From: Bacteroidota bacterium | Lineage (GTDB): Bacteria > Bacteroidota > Bacteroidia > Chitinophagales > Chitinophagaceae | Length of the DNA stretch: 64,000 bases | NCBI GenBank assembly: GCA_028875875.1 | Contig: JAGWUV010000021.1 | Coordinates: 1-64,000 of the forward strand | Reading direction: 5' to 3' | Shown here: positions 35,803 through 44,523 of the stretch, in pieces | Layout: each line of letters begins with the position of its first letter | Numbering within the stretch: position 1 is the stretch's first letter | Notes under the pieces: generated by a model | What the model saw: the letters and a program-made list of their open reading frames with translations, nothing else | The model's database searches: none | Told to the model about the DNA's origin: nothing | Position numbers and translations under genes: made by a program

Positions 35803-37935
35803 ATGGCAACTTTTGATACCAATCACGTTAAAAACATTGTGCTGCTTGGCCATGCCGGCAGCGGCAAAACAACGCTTGCCGAATGCATGTTATTCGAAGC
35901 CGGCCTTATTAACCGCCGTGGATCTGTAGAAGAGCGTAACACGGTTAGCGATTACCACGAACTTGAACAGGAACGTGGTAATTCTATTTTTAGTAGTTTG
36001 CTGCATACCGAATGGCGGGGTTACAAGATCAACATTATTGATACGCCAGGCTATGATGATTTTGTAGGAGAAGTAGTAAGTGCATTACGTGTAGCCGATA
36101 CCGGTGTGCTGCTATTAAATGCTACAGCCGGTGTAGAAGTAGGGGCTGATTTGATTTGGGATTATACCGAGCAGTTTACAACACCGATGATTTTTGCAGT
36201 GAATAAGCTGGATGAAGAGAATGCCAATTATGATAAAACGGTGGCAGAAGCGAAGACACATTTTGGGGCAAATGTATTGCCTATTCAATATCCTGTAAAC
36301 CCGGGATTGGGTTTTAACTGTATCATAGATGTATTGCACATGGTGATGTATTGTTTTAAGAAGGAAGGAGGGAAGCCCGATAAATTGCCTATCCCTGAAG
36401 CTGAGAAGCCCCGTGCCGATGCGTTACATAAAGAACTGGTAGAAGCTGTGGCCAGCAATGATGAAGCTTTGATGGAGAAATATTTTGAACAAGGCGAATT
36501 AGCGGAAGAAGAACTGAAAGCAGGCATAAAAAAAGCGATGATTCATCACGACCTGTTTCCGTTGTTCTGCATCTCAGCCAAACAAGATATGGGCTCTGGC
36601 AGGTTGATGGGCTTTATTGATGTTTGCTGTCCATCGGCCAATGAAATGCCGCCACAACTAACAAAAGCAGGCCATGAACTGGCTTGTTCAGCAAATGGTC
36701 CTGCCTGCATCTTCGTATTCAAAACCATTTCAGAACCGCATGTAGGAGAGTTAAGTTTGTTTAAAGTGTATAGTGGCACTATTAAAACAGGTATGGAACT
36801 GGTGAATGAGAATACCGGTGTGTCGGAAAAGATCAACCAGTTGTTGTTGATTGAAGGGCATAACCGTACGAATGTAAATGAACTGGTGGCAGGAGATATT
36901 GGCGCCACGCTCAAGCTGCGGAATACGCATGTGAACAATACTTTGCATGAGAAAGGCAAGAACCTTGAGTTAATGCCTATTGCATTTCCACCTTCTAATC
37001 TTACTGTTGCCATTGAAGCCACCAAAAAAGGCGAGGAAGAAAAATTGGCGCAGGCATTACACGATATTCAACAGGAGGATGCTACCGTACAGGTGGAAGT
37101 GTCGGCCGAGTTGAAGCAAACCTTATTGCACTGCCAGGGTGAGCTGCATTTAACGGTAATCAAATGGAAAATAGAGCATATTCATAAGGTAGATGTAAAA
37201 TTCAGTCAGCCAAAAATCCCTTATCGCGAAACTATCCGTAAAATGGCTGAAGCCAGCTACCGGCATAAAAAGCAGAGTGGTGGCAGTGGCCAGTTTGGTG
37301 AAGTATTCATGCGTATAGAACCCTGGTATGAAGGGATGCCTGAACCTAATGGTTTAAATGTGAGAGGCAGGGACGAATACCCGTTAGACTGGGGTGGTAA
37401 ATTGGTATTTTATAACTGCATTGTGGGCGGTGCGATAGAAGCCAGGTTTTTACCGTCTATTCTAAAAGGGGTGATGGAAAAAATGCAGGAGGGGCCGCTA
37501 ACGGGCTCGTATGTACGAGATGTTCGGGTATGTGTGTATGATGGTAAAATGCACCCTGTAGATTCTAATGATATATCTTTTAAGATAGCAGGCTTGCAGG
37601 CGTTCCGGCAGGCATTTCAACAAGCCGACCCCCAGTTGTTGGAACCCATTTACAAAGTAGAAGTATTGTGTGACGATGAACAAACAGGCGCTGTGATGGG
37701 AGACCTGCAATCACGCCGTGCCATTGTGGAAGGCATGGATACAGAAGGCCATTTTCAGAAGATCGTTGCCAGGGTTCCGTTGGCAGAGATGTATGATTAT
37801 TCCTCTTCTTTGCGCTCCTTTACACAGGGCCATGCGAAGTTCAGGATGCAGTTCCTGGAATATGCACCTGTATCGTATGAATTACAGCGTAAACTGTCGG
37901 AAGCCTACAATAAAGAAGTGCTTGAAGAAGTGTAA
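35803..37935 (+). CDS. elongation factor G paralog, EF-G2 type
   Basis: Translation GTPase-family protein of 710 aa with all five EF-G domains. The P-loop GHAGSGKT (16-23), NKLDEE (G4) and the domain IV loop QSGGSGQFGEV are present. The G3 motif is DTPGYDDF, so the catalytic histidine of EF-G (DTPGH) is Tyr84. Switch I reads ERGNSI instead of ERGITI. These changes and the phrase GSVEERNTVSDY match the Bacteroidota EF-G2 group, for which a Bacteroides member has been reported to support translation without GTP hydrolysis. It is therefore predicted to be a slow or GTPase-deficient factor. Start at ATG 35803, not an upstream TTG. A strong terminator follows. Confidence 0.9.
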   Translation: MATFDTNHVKNIVLLGHAGSGKTTLAECMLFEAGLINRRGSVEERNTVSDYHELEQERGNSIFSSLLHTEWRGYKINIIDTPGYDDFVGEVVSALRVADTGVLLLNATAGVEVGADLIWDYTEQFTTPMIFAVNKLDEENANYDKTVAEAKTHFGANVLPIQYPVNPGLGFNCIIDVLHMVMYCFKKEGGKPDKLPIPEAEKPRADALHKELVEAVASNDEALMEKYFEQGELAEEELKAGIKKAMIHHDLFPLFCISAKQDMGSGRLMGFIDVCCPSANEMPPQLTKAGHELACSANGPACIFVFKTISEPHVGELSLFKVYSGTIKTGMELVNENTGVSEKINQLLLIEGHNRTNVNELVAGDIGATLKLRNTHVNNTLHEKGKNLELMPIAFPPSNLTVAIEATKKGEEEKLAQALHDIQQEDATVQVEVSAELKQTLLHCQGELHLTVIKWKIEHIHKVDVKFSQPKIPYRETIRKMAEASYRHKKQSGGSGQFGEVFMRIEPWYEGMPEPNGLNVRGRDEYPLDWGGKLVFYNCIVGGAIEARFLPSILKGVMEKMQEGPLTGSYVRDVRVCVYDGKMHPVDSNDISFKIAGLQAFRQAFQQADPQLLEPIYKVEVLCDDEQTGAVMGDLQSRRAIVEGMDTEGHFQKIVARVPLAEMYDYSSSLRSFTQGHAKFRMQFLEYAPVSYELQRKLSEAYNKEVLEEV

Positions 37936-37958
37936 TCGTTTCATTGTTCAATGAATAG

Positions 37959-38004
37959 AAAGGTATAACCTAGGGAGCATAGCCTCCCGGGTTACACCTT
38001 TTTT
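37959..38004. terminator. bidirectional terminator between EF-G2 and PUL regulator genes
   Basis: Long imperfect stem: AAAGGTATAACCT and GGGAG pair with CTCCC and GGGTTACACCTTT, with one bulge and one mismatch, followed by six T. It separates convergent genes. Confidence 0.85.
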
Positions 38005-38016
38005 GATACACCTCCC

Positions 38017-40983
38017 TTATTGGCTGCCAGCAACCTCATTCGGGTTGTCATTCTTTCTCTTCTCACTTTCAATATCGAATAGGAACTGAAATAAATTCAC
38101 TTCTGTAGGGATGCCCAATTTTTTTCTTAACCTATAACGACTGATTTCTACGCCTCTTACCGAAATGCTCATCAGGTTGGCAATTTCCTTGCTGGAGAGG
38201 TTCATCCTCAAATAGGCACAGAGCTTTAGTTCGTGCGGTTTGAGGTCAGGATATTTTTCCTTAAGCGTGATTAAAAAATCACTGTGTACTTTATTGAAGT
38301 GAACAGAAAACTGTTCCCACTCATCGTTTAGCTTTTCATCCTCCGAAAGAGTTTTCAGAATCTTTTTCAATTCTGCCGCATCAATTGTATCCTTGCCTGT
38401 TTTGCTTTGGTGATTCAATTTGTTCAACTCTTCTTTGATCTTGAGTAAAAATTCTTTTTTCTGAACAAGGTTCATAGCGGTGGATGCCAGTTCTGAATTC
38501 TTGTATTCTATCTCTGCTTCAAGCTTTTCATTTTGTAGCTGTATTAGTTCCCTCTCTGATTTTTCCAGCGCTAACTGGTGCTGGTAGGCAATGTTGCGTT
38601 GCTCTTCCTCGTATTTCTTCCTTTCCTCCAACAGTTTCTGTTCCTGTTTTTTATGCAGTTTATTTACCTGCCAGCGGTAGGTGCAGTATAACATGAAAAA
38701 TACCAGCAGTACATAAATGATCCAGGCCCAGATGGTATTATACCATGGCGGTGAAATGAAAAAGGTATAGGTACAAACGGTAGATTCAGTGTTTAGGTTA
38801 TTTCTAGCCTTCACCTGGAACGTGTACGAACCGGAGGGCAGGTTGGTATAATCTTTCTCTGTTTTTTTTGTCCATTCAGACCAGTCTTTGTCAAATCCTT
38901 TTAAATAGTAGCTGTATTCAATATTGGATTGCTGTTCGTAAAAAGGGGCCGCATATTCAAAATGGAAGGAATTGAACCTGTATTGAACGGTTGGGATTCT
39001 TTCTTTGGGTTGTACCCAACTATCGTTGTTCACCGCTGCATGATAGCCTCCGAATACGATACGCTCCGAATCGCTTTTTGCTTTTACAGTGCTGATAAAA
39101 ATTTTTAAAGGGTGAATATTCTTTTTATACAGTTCATAATTAATGTGATAAAATCCCAGTTCGCCACCAATGAAAATATTGTTTTTGTTCAACGGGTAAA
39201 TATGTTCAAACCCACTGAGTATCCTTCCTGTAAGTTCGGGTAAATAAATGATTGCCGGGGTTTTTCCGGAATAGTCAACTACGCCAACACTTTTTTCATG
39301 TATGAACCAGATATTCCCCTCTGTATCTTCTTTTAAATAGCGGATGCTGATACCCTTGAAAATATCGCTATAATCGGGGGAAGGGATGAAGCTGTCCTTA
39401 GCCGCATTGTATTCATAAATACCTTTAACGGTGGCAACCAGTATCTTGTTTTTTACCTTAAAAACATGATTGTCGAGCGTGGAAGGCAACCCATTGGCTT
39501 CCGTATAAAGCTTAACTGTATTAGAAGGTCGGTTTATTTTATACACTCCCCTGTAAGGATGGGATACCCAAATAATGTGGGCCGTATTATCCACAGCCAA
39601 AAATCTTGAAGAAGTATTAAGGTTGGCTATAACACCTGAGGGTATGAAGTTATCTCCGGAAGTATTAAATAAAGAAACGCCGAGGTAATTGCCGGCAACG
39701 AGGTAATCGGAGTCGGCCTGTTGAAAGGATTGAAATGTCCAGTAGCCAGTAGTCCTGTCAATTGCGGTAAATTGTTCGTTTTTATAAACATACAAACCGT
39801 CTACTCGGCCTGCCAGTAATCGATTGTTCAGTACTCCCAGTTGCCAGGTGAGGCCTTCTGTATTAAGTTTTACTTTGTTAGGTATATGACTTAGGTCGTT
39901 GTTATTTGAGAGTGGAACACTGTAAATACCGTTTGAAAGGGCAAAATACAGGTTGTCCTGGAAAGTGGTTACGGCATAGCCACTACCATCGTTGAAAAGC
40001 GCCGGATTGATGTGTTTGATGGCACTATTGTAGGGAATGAAGTCAATACCATTGCTTGTGCCGATCCAAATATTATGATACTGATCGGTAAACAGGCTCC
40101 TGATATTGTTGTTCTGCAGACCTTCTGGTTTCCCCAAATGTTCTATTACAATACCTTCCTTATTAATGTGGTAGATGCCATTATTATAAGTGCCAATGAG
40201 GTAATTATCTTCATCCAGTCGTGTTGCACCGGTGAAATTTTGAGAATTATCAAACCCATCTCCTTTGACGGTAAAGCTGGTCAGCTTGTTTCCTGACAGG
40301 ATGAAAAGCCCATTTTTTGCGGTGGTCAACAGGCTGTATTTCCCCAGTGGCATAATAGAAGTGATGTAGAAGCTATTAGGTAGTGATTTTTTTTCGATCA
40401 GGGTTTCCCAGGTACCGGATTGGTAAGCGAGTAAACCCTTGCCTTCATCATGGGCAATAACCCTGTTGCCATCCACACCCAGAAAAAGCCAGGAAGTCCA
40501 TGGTTGATAAACAGCTATTTTATTGTTGTGATAGCGGAACAATTTGGCATTAGACTGGAAGAAAACACCCTCGGCAGACTGTATAATATGCCATATGTCG
40601 GCAAACTTTTGATCCTGCTCTTCCAATAGATTTTTAAGTGAAGAATATGCCAGATTGCCATTTTTATCAGGAGAAAAGAATCCCATCTCATCCTGTCCAC
40701 CCACATACAATCGGTTGTCTTTGCCAAATTCAATTGACCAAACAATGGTTTTATTAGGGAGTGGTGTTATTTTCCAATAATTGCCATCGTATCGCAAGAC
40801 CCCTTCGTTATTGGCAAAATAGAGCCTGCCATAAGAATCCTGCCTGATATTCCAGTTTTGGGTACCTGCATTATAGGTTTGTTTGGAAAAGTTCAGCACT
40901 TCTCTTTGCCCAATAAATGGTTGGGCGGAGAGAAAGTGTATTGTACAAACAAGGAAGGTTAGTAAGATCGTTTTTAGGTTCAT
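38017..40983 (-). CDS. membrane-spanning propeller/Y_Y_Y/HTH transcription regulator
   Basis: Sensor-regulator of 988 aa. It has a signal peptide (1-20, ending LSAQ), a periplasmic region of repeated beta-propeller blades (about 25-640, for example NIWIGTSNGIDFIP and NIWFIHEKSVGVVD), a Y_Y_Y Ig-like domain (about 650-740, YSYYLKGFDKDWSEWT), one TM helix (about 747-769), a long coiled coil (770-860) and a C-terminal LuxR-like HTH (LSSKEIANLMSISVRGVEISRYRLRKKLG). It keeps the sensor of hybrid two-component systems but has no kinase or receiver domain, so it would bind DNA from the membrane. Divergent placement beside susC makes it the likely regulator of the glucan locus. Confidence 0.9.
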   Translation of the reverse strand: MNLKTILLTFLVCTIHFLSAQPFIGQREVLNFSKQTYNAGTQNWNIRQDSYGRLYFANNEGVLRYDGNYWKITPLPNKTIVWSIEFGKDNRLYVGGQDEMGFFSPDKNGNLAYSSLKNLLEEQDQKFADIWHIIQSAEGVFFQSNAKLFRYHNNKIAVYQPWTSWLFLGVDGNRVIAHDEGKGLLAYQSGTWETLIEKKSLPNSFYITSIMPLGKYSLLTTAKNGLFILSGNKLTSFTVKGDGFDNSQNFTGATRLDEDNYLIGTYNNGIYHINKEGIVIEHLGKPEGLQNNNIRSLFTDQYHNIWIGTSNGIDFIPYNSAIKHINPALFNDGSGYAVTTFQDNLYFALSNGIYSVPLSNNNDLSHIPNKVKLNTEGLTWQLGVLNNRLLAGRVDGLYVYKNEQFTAIDRTTGYWTFQSFQQADSDYLVAGNYLGVSLFNTSGDNFIPSGVIANLNTSSRFLAVDNTAHIIWVSHPYRGVYKINRPSNTVKLYTEANGLPSTLDNHVFKVKNKILVATVKGIYEYNAAKDSFIPSPDYSDIFKGISIRYLKEDTEGNIWFIHEKSVGVVDYSGKTPAIIYLPELTGRILSGFEHIYPLNKNNIFIGGELGFYHINYELYKKNIHPLKIFISTVKAKSDSERIVFGGYHAAVNNDSWVQPKERIPTVQYRFNSFHFEYAAPFYEQQSNIEYSYYLKGFDKDWSEWTKKTEKDYTNLPSGSYTFQVKARNNLNTESTVCTYTFFISPPWYNTIWAWIIYVLLVFFMLYCTYRWQVNKLHKKQEQKLLEERKKYEEEQRNIAYQHQLALEKSERELIQLQNEKLEAEIEYKNSELASTAMNLVQKKEFLLKIKEELNKLNHQSKTGKDTIDAAELKKILKTLSEDEKLNDEWEQFSVHFNKVHSDFLITLKEKYPDLKPHELKLCAYLRMNLSSKEIANLMSISVRGVEISRYRLRKKLGIPTEVNLFQFLFDIESEKRKNDNPNEVAGSQ

Positions 40984-41015
40984 ACATCTCGTTTTGAGCA
41001 GTGGTTTTTCAATCA

Positions 41016-41086
41016 GATGTAGTAATGATGTAGTGTTTTTATTGTAAATGTAGGGTCTTTTTTGATTGTAGTAGTAGTGATGTAGT
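41016..41086. promoter_or_regulatory. phased GATGTAG repeats, possible operator
   Basis: GATGTAGT at 41016-41023, 41027-41034 and 41079-41086, and AATGTAGG at 41047-41054. Start-to-start spacings are 11, 20 and 32 bases, close to one, two and three helical turns, so the sites would face the same side of DNA. They lie 30-100 bases upstream of the regulator start in the divergent 392-base gap. Operator function is inferred. Confidence 0.45.
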
Positions 41087-41125
41087 TGTATTTTTTTTAC
41101 TGGGAGAAAGCTGGGTTAGTTTTAC

Positions 41126-41158
41126 ATTCCGAAAAATGCACGCACATTTTATCGGAAT
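41126..41158 (+). promoter_or_regulatory. large inverted repeat upstream of susC
   Basis: ATTCCGAAAAATG (41126-41138), loop CACGCA, CATTTTATCGGAAT (41145-41158). 13 pairs with one bulged T. There is no T tract after it, so it is not a usual terminator. It could be a protein-binding palindrome or an mRNA leader hairpin. The rest of 41159-41376 shows nothing recognisable. Confidence 0.5.
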
Positions 41159-41376
41159 CATCACTTGTTAAACGCTTGCTTATGAAAATGAAGTTGTTGT
41201 TACCTACCAGGCTTAAGCTTATGTTTCTTCACCCGCTTATTTTATCCCCTGATGATGAGCACCATAAGCCTGAGTCGCCCTCCTAGTTTTCCAGACTTGT
41301 ACAAAAGGTAGATCTTATTTATGTCATTTTGACTGCTTTATCAATTCAACATCATAAATCATTTAATCACTTGCAT

Positions 41377-44300
41377 ATGAAATTTAAACTTAGGTTAGTG
41401 CTAAGTATAGCATGTTTCTTTAGCCTGCTTGTTTCGGTAAATGCCCAAAACATACTCATCCAGGGTAAGGTTATCCGGAAGAGTTCCGGTGAGGCCCTGG
41501 CAGGAGCCACTATTGTGGTGAAGGGCACAACGATTAAAACCACTTCAGACGCAACCGGGACTTACAAGCTTTCCCTTCCCGGCGCCAATAAAACCTTAGA
41601 AGTATCTTTTGTAGGGATGAATACCCTTCAAAAAGAAATAGCAGGAGCCGGTATCGTTAATTTTGAATTGGAAGATGCTGCCTCCATATTGAATGATGTG
41701 GTTGTGGTAGGATATGGTGTACAGAAGGTAACCAAAGTATCCGGTTCCATCGCTACCATCAAAAGTGCCGATATTGAAAAAATCAACGCAGTTAGGCCGG
41801 AAGATGCGATACAAGGTAGAGCATCAGGTGTAACTGTTATACAAGGTGGTTCCCCGGGTTCGGCACCAACATTGGTGATAAGAGGTATTCCTTCATACGC
41901 AGGGAATGACCCTTTAATTATCGTGGATGGTTCACAGCAAACCCTTGCCGATTTCAATTCTATCAATCCAAATGATATTGAATCAATCAACGTGTTGAAG
42001 GATGCGGCTACTACATCTATTTATGGTGTAAGAGGTGGTAATGGTGTGATCGTGGTGAATACAAAATCGGGCAGGAGAAACCAGAAACCGCAGATCAGCC
42101 TGAATACAAACTATGGCTTCCAGGAAGTAGCCAAGACCATCGGCGTACTTAACGCAACAGAATATGCGGCTATGGTTAATGAAGGAAGTACCACATCTGG
42201 AGGCTCAGTTATATTTCCTAACCTTAGTACCGTAGGTGTAGGAACCAACTGGCAGGATCAAATATTCAAAACTGCTCCTTTTCAAACGCATACCTTATCT
42301 GTAAGAGGCGGTAGCGACAAAAACACTTATTTCTTATCGGCTGGTTATTCAGATCAGGGTGGCATCGTAGGCGGTATTGATAAATCAGATTTCTCAAGAG
42401 GTAATTTCACTGCCAACCTCAATTTCCAGATCGCCCCTAAATTAAAGTTCATTATGAACACCAGTGGTGTATTGCTGAACTCTAAGGGTGTTTCGGAAAA
42501 TGCATTTAACAGCGTAATCGGTGCTGCACTCAACTTCGATCCTACGGTGCCTGTGTACAATACGGTGCCTAATACTGTGGGTACTTATGGTTTCAGTAAC
42601 CTGATCTTATCTGAGGTATATAACCCCTTAACCATTCTTGATAATACTTATAATAAAACAACCGGCAATAAATTATACGGCAAGTTTGAAATGCAGTATG
42701 ATGTAATTAAAAACGTACAGTTCACTTCTCGCTTTGGGTACACAAAATACGATGATGTTACCAAGAGCTTTACTCCACTTGTGTTTTATGGCCCGCTGAA
42801 CGTAGACAACTCCATGAATGCTGATGGTAGTACCGTAGCCGGCAAACACAACCAGGTGAATGAAGCGAAGAACAGCAACTTTAATTATACGTTTGAAAAC
42901 TTTATCAATTATAATTTCAAGATTAATAAAGACCACAATTTTGAAACTGTATTTGGTATGTCTGTTTCAAGAGTATCCGGTAATGCTGCCGGTGCTTCAA
43001 GACAGGATGTGCCTTTCAACTCATGGAGTTTTGCAGATTTCACTGCCGCAACCGGTACAAATACAGCTACCAATACCAATGCATTATCGGGATATTACTA
43101 TGAATATTTCAATAAGCATTTGTCTTATTTCGGAAGGGTGAATTATGATTACAAAAACAAATACCTCGCTTCTTTCTCTGCAAGAAGGGATGGTTCCAAT
43201 GCCTTTGGTGTGAATAATAAGTTCGGTAATTTTTACGCCGGATCTTTAGGATGGGTGGTGTCTAACGAGAACTTCTTCCATTCCAAATTCATCGATTATT
43301 TAAAGATCAGAACCAGTTATGGATTGGTAGGAAACGATGGTAATGCTACACCACAGTACAACAGCATTATCACAGGCGGCCCAAGTTATGGCCCTACTGC
43401 CAACAGTAACGGTTATACTTTTGGTAATGTGTTTTATCCCGGTTCAACCCTGGGTACAACAGTGAACCCCAATCTGCAATGGGAAAAGCAAAAGCAGTTT
43501 AACGTAGGTTTTGATGTGAATTTCCTGAAAAACAAGATCACGTTAACGGCCGATTATTTCCAGAAAGACGTGAATGGTTTATTGTTTACGCCATCTGCTT
43601 CCCTGTATCTTGGTACTGTGCCTATTCCTTTGGCTAATATCGGTTCAACCAGTACAAAAGGTGTAGATGCCACTTTAGGATATAATGATAAGATAGGTAA
43701 GAATTTCAAGTTAAGTACCTCCGTTACTTTTACTACATTCAACAGTATTGTAACCGCTACCAATACGGATGGAACGGCTAAGATTTTAGGTGGTTATTAT
43801 TTTAATGGACAGTCTCAAAACGCTACCGTATTTGAAAAGGGACAAACTCCTTTTTATTTCTATGGCTACAAAACGCAGGGCTTGTTTCAAACTGCGGATG
43901 AGATTGCCAAAGCACCTTCTCAACCAGGAGCACAACCGGGGGATATTCGTTTTGCCGATATCAATAAAGATGGTGTGATTGATGCCAACGATAAAACTAA
44001 GATCGGTAACCCTTTCCCAAAATACACATTGGGATGGAATATCAATTTAGAGTATAAGAACTTTGATTTCTCTGCTTTCATTTACGCTTCAGTAGGTAAT
44101 GATATTTACAGGGCATATGAAAGAAATGCTAACTATACCAATAAATTTAGAAGTATCTTGGCAAGATGGACTGGTCCTGGTACTACCAATGATGCTCGTG
44201 ACCCCAGGTATTCTTTCACTGACCCTAATAACAACGCAAGGGTATCAGACAGGTATGTGGAAGATGGTTCTTTTGTAAAAGTGAAGAACTTACAATTGGG

Positions 44301-44502
44301 TTATACTTTGCCATCTTCTGTAACCAAGAAAGCTATTCAGAGTATCCGCATTTACGCACAGGTAAAGAATGCATTAACACTAACAAAATACAGCGGGTTT
44401 GATCCTGAGATCACAGGCGGCGGACTTTCCAACACTGGCGTTGATCTTGGTGCATATCCACAGGCCCGTATTTATTCTTTTGGTGTAGATGTTAAATTTT
44501 AA
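41377..44502 (+). CDS. SusC/RagA-type TonB-dependent outer-membrane transporter
   Basis: Imports oligosaccharides captured by SusD, driven by TonB. The 1041-aa protein has a signal peptide (1-24, ending VNAQ), a carboxypeptidase-like beta domain (ILIQGKVIRKSSGEALAGAT), a plug domain (VVGYGVQKVTKVSGSI, PLIIVDG, INVLKDAATTSIYG, the RagA/SusC signature region) and a 22-strand barrel ending in an aromatic-terminated strand (YSFGVDVKF). It lacks an extra N-terminal signalling domain, so it does not act through anti-sigma. Start at ATG 41377. It is first in the operon, with susD 21 bases downstream. Confidence 0.97.
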   Translation: MKFKLRLVLSIACFFSLLVSVNAQNILIQGKVIRKSSGEALAGATIVVKGTTIKTTSDATGTYKLSLPGANKTLEVSFVGMNTLQKEIAGAGIVNFELEDAASILNDVVVVGYGVQKVTKVSGSIATIKSADIEKINAVRPEDAIQGRASGVTVIQGGSPGSAPTLVIRGIPSYAGNDPLIIVDGSQQTLADFNSINPNDIESINVLKDAATTSIYGVRGGNGVIVVNTKSGRRNQKPQISLNTNYGFQEVAKTIGVLNATEYAAMVNEGSTTSGGSVIFPNLSTVGVGTNWQDQIFKTAPFQTHTLSVRGGSDKNTYFLSAGYSDQGGIVGGIDKSDFSRGNFTANLNFQIAPKLKFIMNTSGVLLNSKGVSENAFNSVIGAALNFDPTVPVYNTVPNTVGTYGFSNLILSEVYNPLTILDNTYNKTTGNKLYGKFEMQYDVIKNVQFTSRFGYTKYDDVTKSFTPLVFYGPLNVDNSMNADGSTVAGKHNQVNEAKNSNFNYTFENFINYNFKINKDHNFETVFGMSVSRVSGNAAGASRQDVPFNSWSFADFTAATGTNTATNTNALSGYYYEYFNKHLSYFGRVNYDYKNKYLASFSARRDGSNAFGVNNKFGNFYAGSLGWVVSNENFFHSKFIDYLKIRTSYGLVGNDGNATPQYNSIITGGPSYGPTANSNGYTFGNVFYPGSTLGTTVNPNLQWEKQKQFNVGFDVNFLKNKITLTADYFQKDVNGLLFTPSASLYLGTVPIPLANIGSTSTKGVDATLGYNDKIGKNFKLSTSVTFTTFNSIVTATNTDGTAKILGGYYFNGQSQNATVFEKGQTPFYFYGYKTQGLFQTADEIAKAPSQPGAQPGDIRFADINKDGVIDANDKTKIGNPFPKYTLGWNINLEYKNFDFSAFIYASVGNDIYRAYERNANYTNKFRSILARWTGPGTTNDARDPRYSFTDPNNNARVSDRYVEDGSFVKVKNLQLGYTLPSSVTKKAIQSIRIYAQVKNALTLTKYSGFDPEITGGGLSNTGVDLGAYPQARIYSFGVDVKF

Positions 44503-44523
44503 ATTATCATTAATTAATTATAT

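Noticed and set aside
38017-40983. Hybrid two-component histidine kinase
   Set aside because: The sensor is HTCS-like, but no HisKA, HATPase or receiver domain is present in the 988 residues.
41086-41286. Short frame in the regulator-susC gap
   Set aside because: Spans the inverted repeat and has no ribosome-binding context or recognisable motif.
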